This document shows positions 10,321 to 22,208 of a stretch of DNA of 64,000 bases, piece after piece. The position numbers and the translations under genes were made by a program. Location of the stretch: NCBI GenBank assembly GCA_963575745.1, contig CAUYUJ010011192.1:273211-337210 (forward strand), read 5' to 3'. Every line of letters begins with the position of its first letter. The first letter of the stretch is position 1. Origin of the DNA: Prorocentrum cordatum. Lineage: Eukaryota; Sar; Dinophyceae; Prorocentrales; Prorocentraceae. Below the pieces are notes generated by a model. That model saw only the letters and a program-made list of their open reading frames with translations, made no database searches and was not told where the DNA came from.

Positions 10321-12060
10321 GAGGGGGAACCCGAATGAACGTGTCGAGCTTTCGTTTTATATGTTTTTTCTAACGCAAACCTGCAGCGGATTTCGCCAAC
10401 AGGCCCGCGCTCAGGCCTACTCGAAAGGCCGCCGCGGGCGCTCGGCCCGCCCGCCGCGCCCGCGGCCTGGGCCCTTGCCAGCCCAGCCTATGCCAAACTC
10501 GCCAGCTCCGAGCCCCACGGAGCCTCGAGGCGCATCGCGACGCGACCAGGCCTCAGGGCGCCGCGCTCTTGCTCTTGCCTGCACGGCGCCTCCGACCTCG
10601 CACGTCGGGATCGCCGAACAGGCAACCCTCCCCAGGGTCGCGCGGCAGGTCAGTGGGCGTCCACCTCGGTCCCTGCAGCACCTCGCCCATCAGCAGGGAC
10701 CGCCACTTCGGTTCGTCGGCGCCGTCGCCTTCAGGCGCCGCGAAGCCCTCGACGCCCTGCGCCTCGAGCTCCACCACCATGGCCTCCGCGACTGCTGGTC
10801 CGCGCGTGCCATCAGAGGACCTTGTGCCTAGCCGTGCCCGAGCGATCCTGGCCCTCGCTGCCCGCCGCCCGCGTTGCCTGGTCACGCGCGCCTCCTTCTC
10901 GTGCCTCTCCAGGGCCCCCTCCTTCTCCTCGGTCTCCCGGGGCGCCCCCCCCTCGCCGCCCCCGCGAAGCAGGGCCGGGGGGGATTCCCCCAGGTAGGTC
11001 GCGACGGCGGCGCCTCGGGCAGACGCGCGGGGTCCTGCTGTGCACGTCGCGCTGCAAGCCGCCCCCCCCCCTCGTCCTCCTCGATGCCCTCGCCGAGACC
11101 TCCCCGCGCGTCGTCGCGTTCTGCGCCGCCTGCAACCATCGCGGCAAGGCCCGTTCCGAGCTCGCCGTCGGTAGTGGCTGCGATGGCCCGACGCCTGCCT
11201 GCAAGCTGCTCCTCCAGCGCCTCGCTGCGCGCCTTGACAAGCTCCCGGCCCCCCCCCCCCAACCGCGCAATTCGCTCGAACTGCGCGCCCTCGTCGGCCC
11301 GCTCGGCTTCCAGCGCCGCCAGCTCGCCCAAGCGCCACCCGGCTGCCGAGCCTCCCGCGAAGGCCTGGACCTCCGCCTGGTGCCGGCCAGTCGCTCTTCC
11401 ATGCCCCATGCCGCGTCCGCGCTCTCCAGCCCCCCCTCGTTCTCCCCCATCCAGCTCCTGCGCCGAGCCCCCGAAGAAAAGTCAGGGAGGGGGCGCCTCC
11501 TGCGCCGTCTCCCCAAGCTCCGCCGTCAGGCTCCGCTCGGGCGCGTGCTGCTCGCACTCCCCCACCCTGGGCGTCGCGCCGAGGGCTTCCAGGAGCACGT
11601 GCTCCCGCTGCTGCGCTGGCGCTTCCTTGACCCCCGGGGGCCGCCGCGGCTGCCCCCGCCCGCGCCCGGCCCGGCGCCGCCGTCCGCCGCCATCGACAGC
11701 TTACGCTCGACATCCGCGACCGAGATGTCTTCCTGGGGCGCAGTCCGCAGCTTCGCCGCCCGAGGCGGCGCGGCGTGTCGGGCCCAATTGCCCCATTCCA
11801 GGCCCTCGACGGCGCCCGCCAGGATGCCCCCCGAGAAGCCCCCAAGAGACCCCTCAACTGCCCTGCGGAGGCGCCCGAAAGCCTTCTGGAGAGACCCCGA
11901 GGAGCGCCCATGAGGACTCCGACCCAACAAAACCAAGGACAGTGGCGGGATGGGCCGAAGGCCATTAGATAGCTGGCATACGCGACGCGCCACGGCTTTC
12001 CAGAGTCGGAGCGACCCCTGCCGCCTCTGGTCGGGTCTCTCGCCCAGCCCAATACATGTT
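10321..12060 (-). other. GC-rich region with overlapping open frames, coding uncertain
   Basis: A 499-codon frame on the minus strand (10,553-12,052) and frames of over 360 codons on the plus strand overlap throughout, as expected by chance at this GC content. The minus-strand frame at 10,882-11,409 has a Leu/Glu/Ala/Arg-rich segment (LGELAALEAERADEG) that could be a coiled coil of a Gag-like protein. I cannot name a family. The plus-strand frames are Pro/Arg/Ser-rich without motifs. Confidence 0.25.
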
Positions 12061-13790
12061 GTAAATCAGGGGCCGTGAGCTTTTGAACCCGGAGGTCTCG
12101 AGGGGGTTGCCTCGGCGAGACAGCCGTCTGGGAGAAAGCTTTAGCGGTTGCAACTCTTCCAGGATGTATTTCTCGAGGTCCACAGTAAGTCTAGATGGGC
12201 TAGTAGTCAGTCGACGCGTGGCGAACTCTACTGGCCGAATCAGAAGCAAGATTCGACAATTTTCTTGGTGGCGGTCCTGGTATCGGCGCCCATGGAAGCA
12301 ATGCAAAAAAAACGTCTACTTCCATCAAAATTATGCTCTCGATCGTTTCCCCTTTGTCTCGCTGGGCCCACCAACTGGGCTCCAGAAGGCAGCGGCGGCA
12401 TCCTCACTCGGTAAGGAAACTCGTTACCGCGCGCCTCCATGACGCCGGGGCGTCATCTAGGCCGCACGCGCGCCGACAGCTCGATCAGGGGGCCCTCCTC
12501 GACCCCTGCGCCGTGACGCGGCGCTACATGCTGAAGACCATTGACCCGTCGCATAGGGTCGGGCTGGGCAAAAACACTCTTCACGCCGACGATCTCCCCC
12601 AACGTGCTAAAATGCACCACCACCTGCGCGCGCATCATCGTCGACGTCGTTTGATGAACGGGGAACATGCCGTCAACGATTCCGTGTCTGGGTCCTGGTG
12701 GCCGTGGACACACCATCGAAATTTCGCAGTAGGCTCGGCGAACATTCCCTCCCGCGGTTTCCATCTCCGGACCATCTTGCATGAGAGTCCATTCTGGGAT
12801 CGTCTCCCGAATCTTCCTGGCCCGGGAGGGAGGCGCGGTCCTCGCTGCCCCAGAATTCGCCGTATCATTTCAATCAGAAGCGTCGGCAACGTCAAACTTC
12901 GCTCTCTCGGCAGCTGCGAGCTTTGACCAGGTGCCCCCCCCCCCCCCCCGCGGCCCGCGGCGAACGCCCATTCTGACCCCTGGGCCTCCTCGAGACAGGC
13001 GGCCCCCTGGGTGCCTGGAAGCACCCGGAAAGGATCAAGTCGGCGCATCCTCTGCGCGGAGATCACTCGCGGTCGCGCCGCCTGTCCGGGGAGCGGCCCA
13101 ATCTCTCATCGGTCTCTTGGACGCGCTCAGTCACTAAGCGACGTTCCTCAGAACTCGGCCCCAGAGGGCAACCCGGGAGGCGGCTCGATCTGGGGGCGCT
13201 TAGCATCCGAGGACTCCGAGAGCTCGCCCCCTCGCGGTTGGCCGGCAGCGCACCTTGCCTCAGCCCTGGCTCGCTGGATGCAGCCCGGCGCGTCGTCTGG
13301 CTGCTGAAGCTTCGTCCGAACCACCCAGAGGCTGGGCGCGCTGGGCCCCCGGTTCTGGGCCCCCTCGGGACGTCGAGTTGAATCCGGCTCTGGCGGCGAG
13401 ACGCCCTCCTGTCCAGGTTCGTCTCTCGATGGTTGCCCAGGGTCTGATGCTTCGATCGACGGACTTGGAAGCGTCGCCGGAATTCCCTCTTCAGAGGCAG
13501 AGGGCATGCGAGCAAGTGGCTAAGCTGACGCCGGCCCGACGGATCCGGTGGAGCGCCCCCGGGCCCGGTCTGGCCACCCTCTTGGGTTGGAGACAGGGGC
13601 GCCCAGGCCGGAATGCACTCCCGATGGGGGTCTGGCGGTCCGCCGAGCCCCCCATCGACTCGAACCTGAGACATGGCAGCGGATGGGGAGGTGGATGGCC
13701 GGGAGCCCCCCCCGGCGGCCCCGCGCTTCATCGAGGGGTGGACCCTCCCGTTGAACGTCTATCGCTGCAGCTCTCCCTTGTCTGGCCTGT
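12061..13790. other. GC-rich region without a recognised gene
   Basis: Short frames occur on both strands. The minus-strand frame at 12,453-12,782 (CEISMVCPRPPGPRHGIVDG) is ordinary-looking protein sequence and may be the far 3' part of the retroelement whose integrase lies at 13.8-14.9 kb, but no known domain is visible. Confidence 0.3.
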
Positions 13791-13794
13791 GCCA

Positions 13795-14897
13795 TCAGCT
13801 CCGTTCGCTGCGGATCCTGGGGCAACTGCAAACCACATTTTCTGCGACGGAGGCCGGCCTGACTTGGCCCGTGGAACATTTCCAGAAACTAGATCGCATA
13901 GCGACCCACACGGCGCCTCCCTCCTGGAGGATAACGGCCCCTGGGCCTGCCCCGGCGCCGCGACGGACCCCGCTGGGTTCCGACCTAGGGGCGCCCCTAG
14001 CCAAGCGCCTCCAGGCAAAAACCCGTTGTTGGCCAGGCGCGATTTTGTTCACCGGGGGCCCCTTGGTCCGGGTCGCTTTCTGGGCGCGGTCCCGGGCCGT
14101 CGCTTCCATGGCCAGCTGGCGCGCTCGATCCCTCGCGCGTTGAGATCTAGCGAACCCGGCCACGGCCGTGCCCCGTTCCGACGGTGATCTCATCATCTCC
14201 TGCCATCCCGGCAGCCCTGAGCCATCGTCTGGGAGCATTGGTAAGAAGCTCCCCCGGTGCCCGAATTAATTCTTGCGGGCTGTCAGCTCGCTTATAAGGG
14301 ACCCGAATTCGCTGAGATTGGAAGGCAGGTCTGTCCCCGAGTCAACTTCCCCCTGGAGCAGGGACTTGATCCAGCCCCCATGTCTCTCGGCTCTTCCTTT
14401 CTGCCAGGGACCGCTTGCGCCTGAAGTGATGCAAGACCCCATTTAGCTATGCCTCGAGAAAATCGGCCATGGAACTCGGGACCTCCGTCGGTAATCACCA
14501 GGTGTGGGGGTCCGAACGGTCTAATCCATGAGGCGACGAAACCGTGCCATACTGTTGCTGCAGTGGCGTCTGGCAGTCGCACGCACATCTGCAGATTCGA
14601 CCCGCGGTCAACGATGTTAAGACAGAGTGCAACGTCTCGGCGAACCAGACGTAGAATACATCCACTCCTAGTATGTGATTGAACTGAAATGTTCGAGGAA
14701 GTGCCGTGGGGCTGTCGGTGCAAGTGTTGCCACCGACGCACTGAACTGAGTCGGAGACAGTCCTGGCACCGTAGTCGGACTGGAGGTCCGCGCGAGCTCG
14801 CCATGCAAGCGTCGGGCCTGTCGGCGTGGTACGCAGCGCACGTGCGCTGGCCTTCCACCGCCCGTCTGGCAAAACGTCTGGCACGTCGACCTTCCAC
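13795..14897 (-). pseudogene. LTR-retrotransposon integrase remnant
   Basis: In minus-strand order across frames: ILGVDVFYVWF (first catalytic Asp region), LNIVDRG then FVASWIRPFGPP followed by LVITDGGPEFHGRF (second Asp, TDG signature of retroviral-type integrases), and, at 13,795-14,238, QRVFAWRRLARG, VILQEGGAVWV and STGQVRPAS, like the chromodomain-free C-terminal region of such integrases. The frame changes near 14,600 and no reverse transcriptase is found nearby. A different, sister-type element from the copia at 31-47 kb. Confidence 0.65.
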
Positions 14898-15688
14898 TGA
14901 ATGGGATTATTATCCTGCAAGTCTTCCCAAGGGGCGGGGCCCTGATGATCGCGCGCGGGAGGGCGAGGGGCCCCTGGGGCCCCTCGCGCCCTGCCCAGGA
15001 GGACCCCTGGGACCTTGGAGCTCCGCGCGGCGACGCCGTGGGCCGACTTCGCGGCGAGGCCGCGCTCGCGGTGCATCCTGCAGGTCCTGTGCCTCCGCTC
15101 GTCAGCCCTGATCGGCTTGCCGCAGATTGTGCAGATGACGACGTCCGAATCATTGTCGCTGTCCTGCTGGTCGCTGGGCTCGGCGTCGCCATCGTCGCCG
15201 CTCGGCGCGTGGATGAATGCATCCTTCTTCGAACGCGGCTTCCTCGCATCAGCTGCAGCGGGCCTCTTTCTCGCAGGAGAATGCCCCTCGTCGTCTGAAG
15301 GCGACGGGGCCCTAAACGCCCGCCGACGCAAGAGGGGGCTCGGCCTCGGCTTGCGCCCCGCCCTGAGAGGGCGCTGAGTTGGCGTTCTCTGGGAAGGCAA
15401 CCTCGAAGGCACCCTCAGAGTCTGAGCCCAAACGGCTAGGGGCGAGAAGGGATGAGGCCCGACGCCAGGACGAGAAGGAGACAGGGTCAGCAGCAGGGGT
15501 CGAGGAGTCGAGGACGAGGAGGGAAACCGGCTCGACGTCAGCACGGCGCGAAGGAGGAGGGGCGGGTTGGAGGGTGACGGGGGCGAGAAGAGGCGCGCGC
15601 GCACCCGTGGTGGAGGAGAGAAATCTGCCTGCACCGACGACGAGGCCCCAGCACGAGTGACGCACGCCCTCGAGACCGACGGGCGCAC
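14898..15688 (-). pseudogene. Acidic/Ser-rich segment with a Cys/His motif, upstream of the integrase
   Basis: The minus-strand frame beginning at 15,688 is Ser/Pro/Arg-rich, then acidic (DQQDSDNDSD), and then has CTICGKPIRADERRHRTCRMH (15,070-15,140), a possible C2-CH zinc-binding motif. It runs in frame into the start of the integrase core near 14,700. It could be the linker of the same element. No family recognised. Confidence 0.4.
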
Positions 15689-15689
15689 C

Positions 15690-16392
15690 TATGCCCAGCA
15701 GTTCAGGAACATCCCCTGTTTATCCTCTGTTCATCCCCTGTGTGTCCACTGTCATCACCTGTTCATCCCCTGCGTATCCCCTGACATCCCCTGTGCGCCC
15801 CCTGTGTATCCCCCGTCATCCCCTGCCCGCCCCCTGCGCATCCCCTGTGCGCCCCCTTGTGCGCCCCGTGTCATGCCCTGTCGGTTTCGGCACATCCATT
15901 GTTCTTGCCCTGGCCTCCTCTGTGCGTCCCCGGCCATCCCCTGCGCGCCCCCTGCGCGCCCCCTGTGCATTCCCTACGCGCCCCCCGACCAGGCCGGAGA
16001 TGTCCGTTGTTCGGAGCCTCTGTGTTCGAAAACTACACAACTGTACTCGCTAAAACATTAATATGATGTGTCTGTTCCAAATATGCTGGCATCTACACTC
16101 AATGGACAATCCAGGGGGTTGTCGGTTGGCGGCGCGGGCGGGGGGGGGGGCACGTGGGAGGTCCAACGCGTAGGTAACCGGGCGCGCAAGCACGGCCGCG
16201 CACCGCGACATCGTTCTCAACCAAACAATTCAAGCATGTTTGTTCCTGTTCCATCCGACGAGGTGGGCGATTTGTCTCGGCTGCCGCTGGCGTCGGCGTA
16301 GTCTGAAATTGTGAACTCGAGTTCTTGTTCGATGCCAGCGCAGCGTGAATGGCTGGCGTACTCATCGAACGGCCACAGGATCGCTTCAAACT
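15690..16392. repeat. Degenerate CCCCTG-rich tandem repeat and spacer
   Basis: From 15,710 to 16,000 the plus strand repeats short units of the type ATCCCCTGTGCGCC with variable phase near 10-20 bases. 16,000-16,390 has no recognised content apart from a G run. Confidence 0.7.
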
Positions 16393-17508
16393 CTACCCTA
16401 TGTCTTCCCAGGCAAGAAGCGACGTTCTGCGGCTGGGAAGCCCGCGCTTTGCATGGGCGTTGGCAGTCTCCTCCTCGAGAACAGCATCCCTCCAAACATG
16501 CAGACGCGCGATCGGCTCGACGGGCCCGCGCCCGGCCGTGGACCGAGCGCCAACGAGCCGACTATTTTCGCAATTGGGGTGGCGAGGGCAATTAAACATC
16601 CGGGTATAATACATGTAGCCATCTGGCGCCACGTAGTCTTTGTCTACAACAATATCACCACCGATTATACCAGGTTTCCAAATCCTTTGCGCTGGCCCAG
16701 CGGCGACGCCCGCAATCGTGAGATCACCGTCTTCGAGCTGCGCTGGACGCGGCCCGGCAATCGCGGGAATGCCGCTGGATTTGCCTCCCCTCACGCCCAA
16801 AATAGCCTTGTACTCTGCGCGTGGGTGGCCCGGCTGGACGGGCGCGCCGAGCAAGAGCAATTTGTAAAACAACACGGGCTCGGAGGACGGCAACGCGCCT
16901 CCCGGCAGGGCAATCTTGGCTGGCAGATCGGTCAGGAGAACCTGAAGATCTGTCTTCTTGCGCCTCGGAGCCCTACTGTCAAACACCTTGAGCGCAGCTG
17001 GATCGAGATCATGAACGACGCGCGCCCGTCCTTGCCCCCGGCCCTGGGATCTCAACAACGAGCGCAACCGGAGCACAGGAGCACTTTCATCAGTTATCGC
17101 CATTCGTGGTAGAGCCCTCTGTGGACTGAACAACTCCACGCGTCGCTCTGTTTCGCTCGGGCGAGCATCATAGCGACGCGCGCCCGACCCAACCTGATAA
17201 CTGCGGGCAAGCTGGTCGGGAGAAACCCACGTCGGACCCACGTCGGGGTACGCGACGGATGCGCCAATCGCGAAGTCATGCCTCCGCACCTCGAAATACT
17301 GAACTAAGAATGCGAGAGGCGCCCGATGTGCACGACGCGCGCCGGTCGCAGTGCCGGGAACAACGCGGGGGCGAGACGACGCGCGAGCAATCTGCCGCAC
17401 TTGGAAAAACACGGTCGGCCCCTCGACCGCAGGCTCTTGCAAGCCGCCATCCTGGTTTGCGGGGCGCCGGGTGGCATTCTGATACCTGCAGTGGCCCCGC
17501 TCCTTCAA
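16393..17508 (-). CDS. Unknown protein with CPRHPNC motif (decayed dinoflagellate family)
   Basis: A 371-codon minus-strand frame. It has ordinary amino-acid composition and, near its C-terminus, YYTRMFNCPRHPNCENSR followed by GPVEPIARLHVW, a Cys-x2-His-x2-Cys cluster that I associate, from memory only, with an abundant dinoflagellate family of unknown function. The frames at 17,634-18,647 and 18,667-18,957 are upstream in the same direction and probably belong to the same gene, which would then be broken by frameshifts or introns. No catalytic motif is visible; a zinc-binding role is a guess. Confidence 0.4.
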   Translation of the reverse strand: MKERGHCRYQNATRRPANQDGGLQEPAVEGPTVFFQVRQIARASSRPRVVPGTATGARRAHRAPLAFLVQYFEVRRHDFAIGASVAYPDVGPTWVSPDQLARSYQVGSGARRYDARPSETERRVELFSPQRALPRMAITDESAPVLRLRSLLRSQGRGQGRARVVHDLDPAALKVFDSRAPRRKKTDLQVLLTDLPAKIALPGGALPSSEPVLFYKLLLLGAPVQPGHPRAEYKAILGVRGGKSSGIPAIAGPRPAQLEDGDLTIAGVAAGPAQRIWKPGIIGGDIVVDKDYVAPDGYMYYTRMFNCPRHPNCENSRLVGARSTAGRGPVEPIARLHVWRDAVLEEETANAHAKRGLPSRRTSLLAWEDIG

Positions 17509-17633
17509 GATGGCAACTAAATAGTCGCCCTACAAAGCCTCCCTCTCCGAAATTGGCGGCGGCGGTGGCCGCGAGAACGGGCTCTCGCGCCTCGCAGGCA
17601 GGGCCGCGCCCCAGTCTTTGGCAGACCTGTCAT

Positions 17634-18957
17634 CTAGGCGGTGGGCTCGTTGAAAGAGAAACGCAACGTCTCCGCGCGCGCGGGCCTGCGCGCGCGGGCT
17701 TTCGCGGTCGGCAAGATGCGCTTGTCATTGGCCCACTCGTTCTCTATTAAGTCAACGCTTGCCCTGCCACGGCCCATCGCAATCTTCCCCAGCCGGTCGG
17801 GGTCCTGACGCAAGCGCAAAAACTGCTTGAGATATGAGAGCGACGCAGCCGATGCCCTGGCAGTCTCCCGGCGGGTGCTCCCGCGGAAGCCCTCGCCTGC
17901 AGACTCGTCCACGCTGGCGATGCAGATCCCCCCGGCATGCCGCTGCAGCTCTGGCGAGCACGGCCCGCCGCCGACAACTACCTCCAAGTCGCGCCGCAAC
18001 GTCTCCCCGATGTGTCGGGTCAGGGCATCGACGTGCTCATGAGCATCGAGTAGTAGCAAGCACGCGCGAGCACCGTCCCGCCCGTCGGCGCTCGCGAACG
18101 CCCATGGCAGCGATCCCAGGAATTTGAATTTGAGATCGATAATCAAGGCAGCAGAGCCGACCATCGTCTCCACATTCGGCTCCAAATCCTTCTCGTCGCC
18201 GCGCATGCCCAGATCGACGCCTCGCTTGGCCGAGTCTAAAGAGAACGATCGCTGCTGCGCAACGCGATGGCAAGCCTCCTTCAGCCGACGGCCTTGCCGA
18301 GGGCAGCGTGGATGGCGAACCCCTGCTTCGCGCCCCTCCTCGCAGAAACTGCGCTTCATCCCCCGGCGTCGCATTTTCCGAGGGCTGCACCACGTAGACG
18401 TAAACGACATCGATAACATTCCAAAGGTATGATTCGCGACAAGCAGCGCAAAACCTCTGGAACTCCACGTTGTCCTGAGACTCTGGAGCAGTTGCGCTGC
18501 GATGTGGCGTTCGCATGCCGCGCGAAGCACTCGCAGCTGACGGAGGACCTCGTGCAGTGTTTCGAACCGCCACCTGGCCAGCTGCGCAGTGAACACCTTC
18601 AGAAACGCTCCAAGGGGTAAGCCTGTGTGAGATAGCACGCGCTGCATATGACGTCGGTTCCCCCTTCTACTTCAGAAAGAGCTGCAGTTGTGGCCATCGG
18701 GGGTGCATCTTACAGAGCTGCTTCATGGAGCCTCCAATGATATGGTTCAGTCCTGGCACGCGCAAGGCGAACTTGAACAGGGATGTCTGCAAATCGACCA
18801 AAGTGTGAAGCGCATCAGGCCCTTGACTTCTCACACAGGCCAGGAATGCTGGCAGGAGGCCGGGCAGCTCCAGCAACTGCAGCTCGGTGCCCATGTCGGT
18901 TGTGATGCTCGCGGCGCTGTCCAAGAAATACGGGAAAGACTTATATGTTAACACCAT
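17634..18957 (-). pseudogene. Upstream part of the same unknown protein, frameshifted
   Basis: Two minus-strand frames: 18,667-18,957 starts at ATG 18,957 (SAASITTDMGTELQLLELPG and later VPGLNHIIGG) and ends at a stop after LQLFLK; 17,634-18,647 continues with FTAQLARWRFETLHEVLRQL and later VDESAGEGFRGSTRRE. The order and pieces fit one protein with a one-base break near 18,650 and another disturbance around 18,350-18,500, where three frames compete. I recall the DESAGEG and RWRF segments as recurrent in dinoflagellate repeat-associated ORFs; function unknown. Confidence 0.4.
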
Positions 18958-20382
18958 CTATCAACCGCGCACTCCACAACACGGCAACCGTTTTGTGTAC
19001 CCCAGAAACTTGTCCACACACCAAGGACGCCCCAGGCATGACCCGTCGCTCGATTGATCCATCGGTGTAACAAACGTCCAGAATGCTCCCCTGCACTTCG
19101 GCGCCTGTGGCCGCCGACGAATGTGTCATAACGTGGATCGAGTCGGTGAGCCCGTCGGTTGCAATTTCTGTTTAAATTCGCGGCGCTTGCACAACATAGC
19201 CACCACACCCGCTCTATTTCGCGATCGCTGGAGAATCGAACGGCTCGGGTGGTCTTCCTTCCATATAAACGGCGCTAACTCGCCGTTGTGTTTCAAGCCG
19301 TCGAAGGAGCGACGCTGGATGTAGTTGTCGCAAGCGCGAAGTGCACCAATAAATTCATGCTGGCTGAGTAAATGCATTGAGAACCTGATTGCCTCACTAA
19401 CTTCATTGGGTCGAAAACACGCTGCAACTTCAAAGGCTCACGGGGGTGGGCGGTCGGCGGCGCTGTGCGCTTCTGCTGGCTAGGCACCGCAAGCTCCATC
19501 CCCTCAGGACGCGCCTCTGTTGCCACCACCGCCTCTGGTTGCTCAGCGTTCACGTCCTGCCACCAGCGCCTCACTACAGACAACATGGGGCTCCCCCTCA
19601 CGATGCCTCTGTAACGACGGCGCCCTCTTCGAAGAGGAATTGAAGACAGAAGGGTGCGGGAACCACTCACTGCAGAACGGGCGACACTCAATGGTAATAC
19701 CATGGTCGCTATAATTTTGTGACGAATGAAGAGCGTGCTGATGTTATCTTTAGCTGGCAAGACCTCTCGCTCCCCGTACTGGTTGCGCAAAGACATGCCT
19801 GTGACATATCCCGGTGCCTGCGTGGAAGTTCCAATCGCGATGGGTTCATGCAGTAGTTGTCGGTCGCAGACAATGTACTGCACATGCCCCCGGCACTCCA
19901 ATTTGGACTGGTCCCGAAGATTGCTGCACAAATCTGTGTGATCACGCTCTGAGTGGATGTCGCGTCGACGAATTGCCCACTGCAGGAGAACCACGCCACA
20001 AATACGAAGTCTTAATCCCATCATCACCTGATCGACAGAGTCGTTCACTTCTGGTTCAACCTTTTATCCCCGACGGCAAGGGAAAATTTCCTGCTAGCCA
20101 GGCCCAAACCTGACCAGTCGTAATCAGCTCTTGTCGGGCTCGCGTTCGTCTCGATCGAGGGTACGCTATCACGCAACCATCATCGGGAACTCGTGGGAGA
20201 CCAGCGAAAACGCAATCATCCATGGCAGTTTCCTTGAACAAAAAGTGGCTTCGGAGAATGAGTGCGATGACGGCGATACACATTTCATTATTGTATATAA
20301 TGTTTGCGAGTGCCGATCGACGGTTTGATCGATGATGGGCCCAGATCCCCCTGCCCTCGCTCTCGAGCCCCCCACAATTCAC
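18958..20382 (-). other. Decayed minus-strand frames, unidentified
   Basis: Frames at 19,126-19,377 (MHLLSQHEFIGALRACDNY), 19,293-20,048 and 20,056-20,382 lie upstream of the unknown protein in the same direction. None shows a domain I recognise. They may be the N-terminal part of the 16.4-19 kb gene or a separate element. Confidence 0.3.
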
Positions 20383-21545
20383 TCACCAGGGATGGGGGGG
20401 AGGAAGGGGGAGGATGGCGAAGAGGAGGGGTAGGAGGAGGATGAGGAAGAAGAGGAGGGGGAGGAAGAGGAGAAGAATGATTGATGGTGATTTGTCTGGA
20501 CCGTCTGGAGAATGAGTCTCACCATGCCCAATGGGCAAGGTGCGCACACCATGCCCAATGGGCTCAACGGGGGGGTGGGCGGTCACCCCCACGGGGGGGT
20601 GTGGGGGGGGCCCAATTCCTTACAAGGGGCGGCTGCAGCATCTCTGGGCTTCAATAGAAAGTACTCTGAAGGTACGTCAAACACACCCGTCCGTTGAAGG
20701 TACGCCAGAGGTGCGCGATTTCTGTATCGCTTGCAATAAAAAAAACGTTGTTGAAGGCACGCCGAAGGTACGATGAAGGTACGCGCGTCAAAAGCAGCAC
20801 ATGTACACTGAATGCACGAAGAATGTAGACAAGAGCGGGGAGGAAGAAGACAACCCCCCCACTCCCCTCGCTCCCCAAAATGCCCGCGGACCCAGAAAAT
20901 GGCCGCCCGCGGCGGACCCAAAGGCGACCGCGAGGGGAACCAAAGGTCACCGGGCCTCGTTATCTATCGCGGATCCGGCATGGGGCGTGCACTTTCCTCG
21001 AGAGGTCACGCGCGAAACGCTCATGCTTCACGCCGGATAGGAATTTACATGGTTATCTATCGAATGGAATTCCGCCCGCCTCCCCCCAACATGGCACTCA
21101 AGGACAAACTTACAAACTCAACGAGAGCCCCGGGCCCACGCCCTTTTCCAGGAATCAATAATACACTAAACAGCCCCACGTCTGTGGAAAAGTCTGCCAC
21201 AGACCGCCTGATCATAGAGTTGGCGTATCGAAGTCTCGCTTGTTTTCCAGCCACAGCAAGAGAGCAGTCCCCTCCAGAGCGCGTCGACGTACATCTCCTC
21301 CATCTGCGCCACTGTGCACTCCTCGAGGTTCACTGCAACCATGCCCTGTACGCTCCCGTTGCCACACCATCTCCAGCGTTGTGGCACCGGACGGTGGAAC
21401 AAATGAGAACGTGCACGTGCGGGCACGTGTGCACAAATGCACACAGACACGGGTTCAGACACACACGCAGACACACAGACACATAACACACACATAACAC
21501 ATAACACACACACACAAACACACAAACGCTCTGCGGCAGACCGGG
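20383..21545. other. Low-complexity spacer
   Basis: GA-rich tract at 20,395-20,480; two copies of ACCATGCCCAATGGG at 20,520-20,565; five GAAGGTACG-like units between 20,665 and 20,785; CA tract at 21,437-21,529. No gene supported. Confidence 0.6.
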
Positions 21546-22208
21546 GGCCTCTTGGGGCGGTCTTTGGGCCCTCTTGGGGCTCGCTTGGAAACCCTGGAGG
21601 CCCTCTTGGGGCCATATTAGAAGCTATCTATCAATCAGAAAACGGCGGTCCTTTATCTCCGTCCCCTCGGAGGCCACGATCCTCTTGAGGGGTGGCAAAA
21701 ATGACCCTCCCAGGGGCCGAATAATGACGCTCTACCTCGTCGCAGCCCCTCCCCCCCCCCAACAAAAGCAAGGAATGGGGGGGGGTCCCCCCCCGAAGGG
21801 AAAAAGGGTTGTGGAAGAGAAAAGAGCCCCTCGTTAGACCACCTGTTGCGCCAAGGGCGAGTGGGACTACACATGGCTGGGCCTTTCGCCAGGATAATCC
21901 CACCAGCCCTTTGGGCGACGGTTAGTGTAACGAGGGTTTCTTCCCGCTTCCACAACCCCTCCTTCCTTCGGGGAGGAGACGCCCCCCCCTCCCCCCCCTG
22001 CGTTTGTTTGTGGTGGGGGTCGCGACGAGGTTGGGCGCCACTTTTCGGCCCCTGGGGGGGGGGGGGCATTGTTTTGCCACCCCTTCACAAGGATCGTGGC
22101 CCCCGATGGCGGGGGGCGGAAAGAAATGGCCCTCGCCTTTCGACCCAGGAGGGCCTCCAAGGTTTCCAAGCGAGCCCCAAGAGGGCCCACAGAGCGCCCC
22201 AAGAGGCC
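21546..22208. repeat. Long imperfect inverted repeat (foldback), arms of about 310 bp
   Basis: The reverse complement of 21,546-21,870 aligns by eye with 21,895-22,208 along its length. Matching landmarks are GTTTCCAAGCGAGCCCCAAG in the right arm against its complement near 21,580-21,600; GGATCGTGGCC (22,093) against GGCCACGATCC (21,671); CTTCCACAACCC (21,946) against its complement near 21,810; and TCCCACCAGCCC near the centre. The centre is near 21,880. No transposase lies inside, so it is a foldback or MITE-like element, or an old inverted duplication. Confidence 0.8.

Noticed and set aside
10553-12052. 499-codon minus-strand and 364-codon plus-strand frames
   Set aside because: Long overlapping frames on opposite strands are expected at this GC content; no domain, only a possible coiled coil. 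Kept as a low-confidence region, not as a gene.
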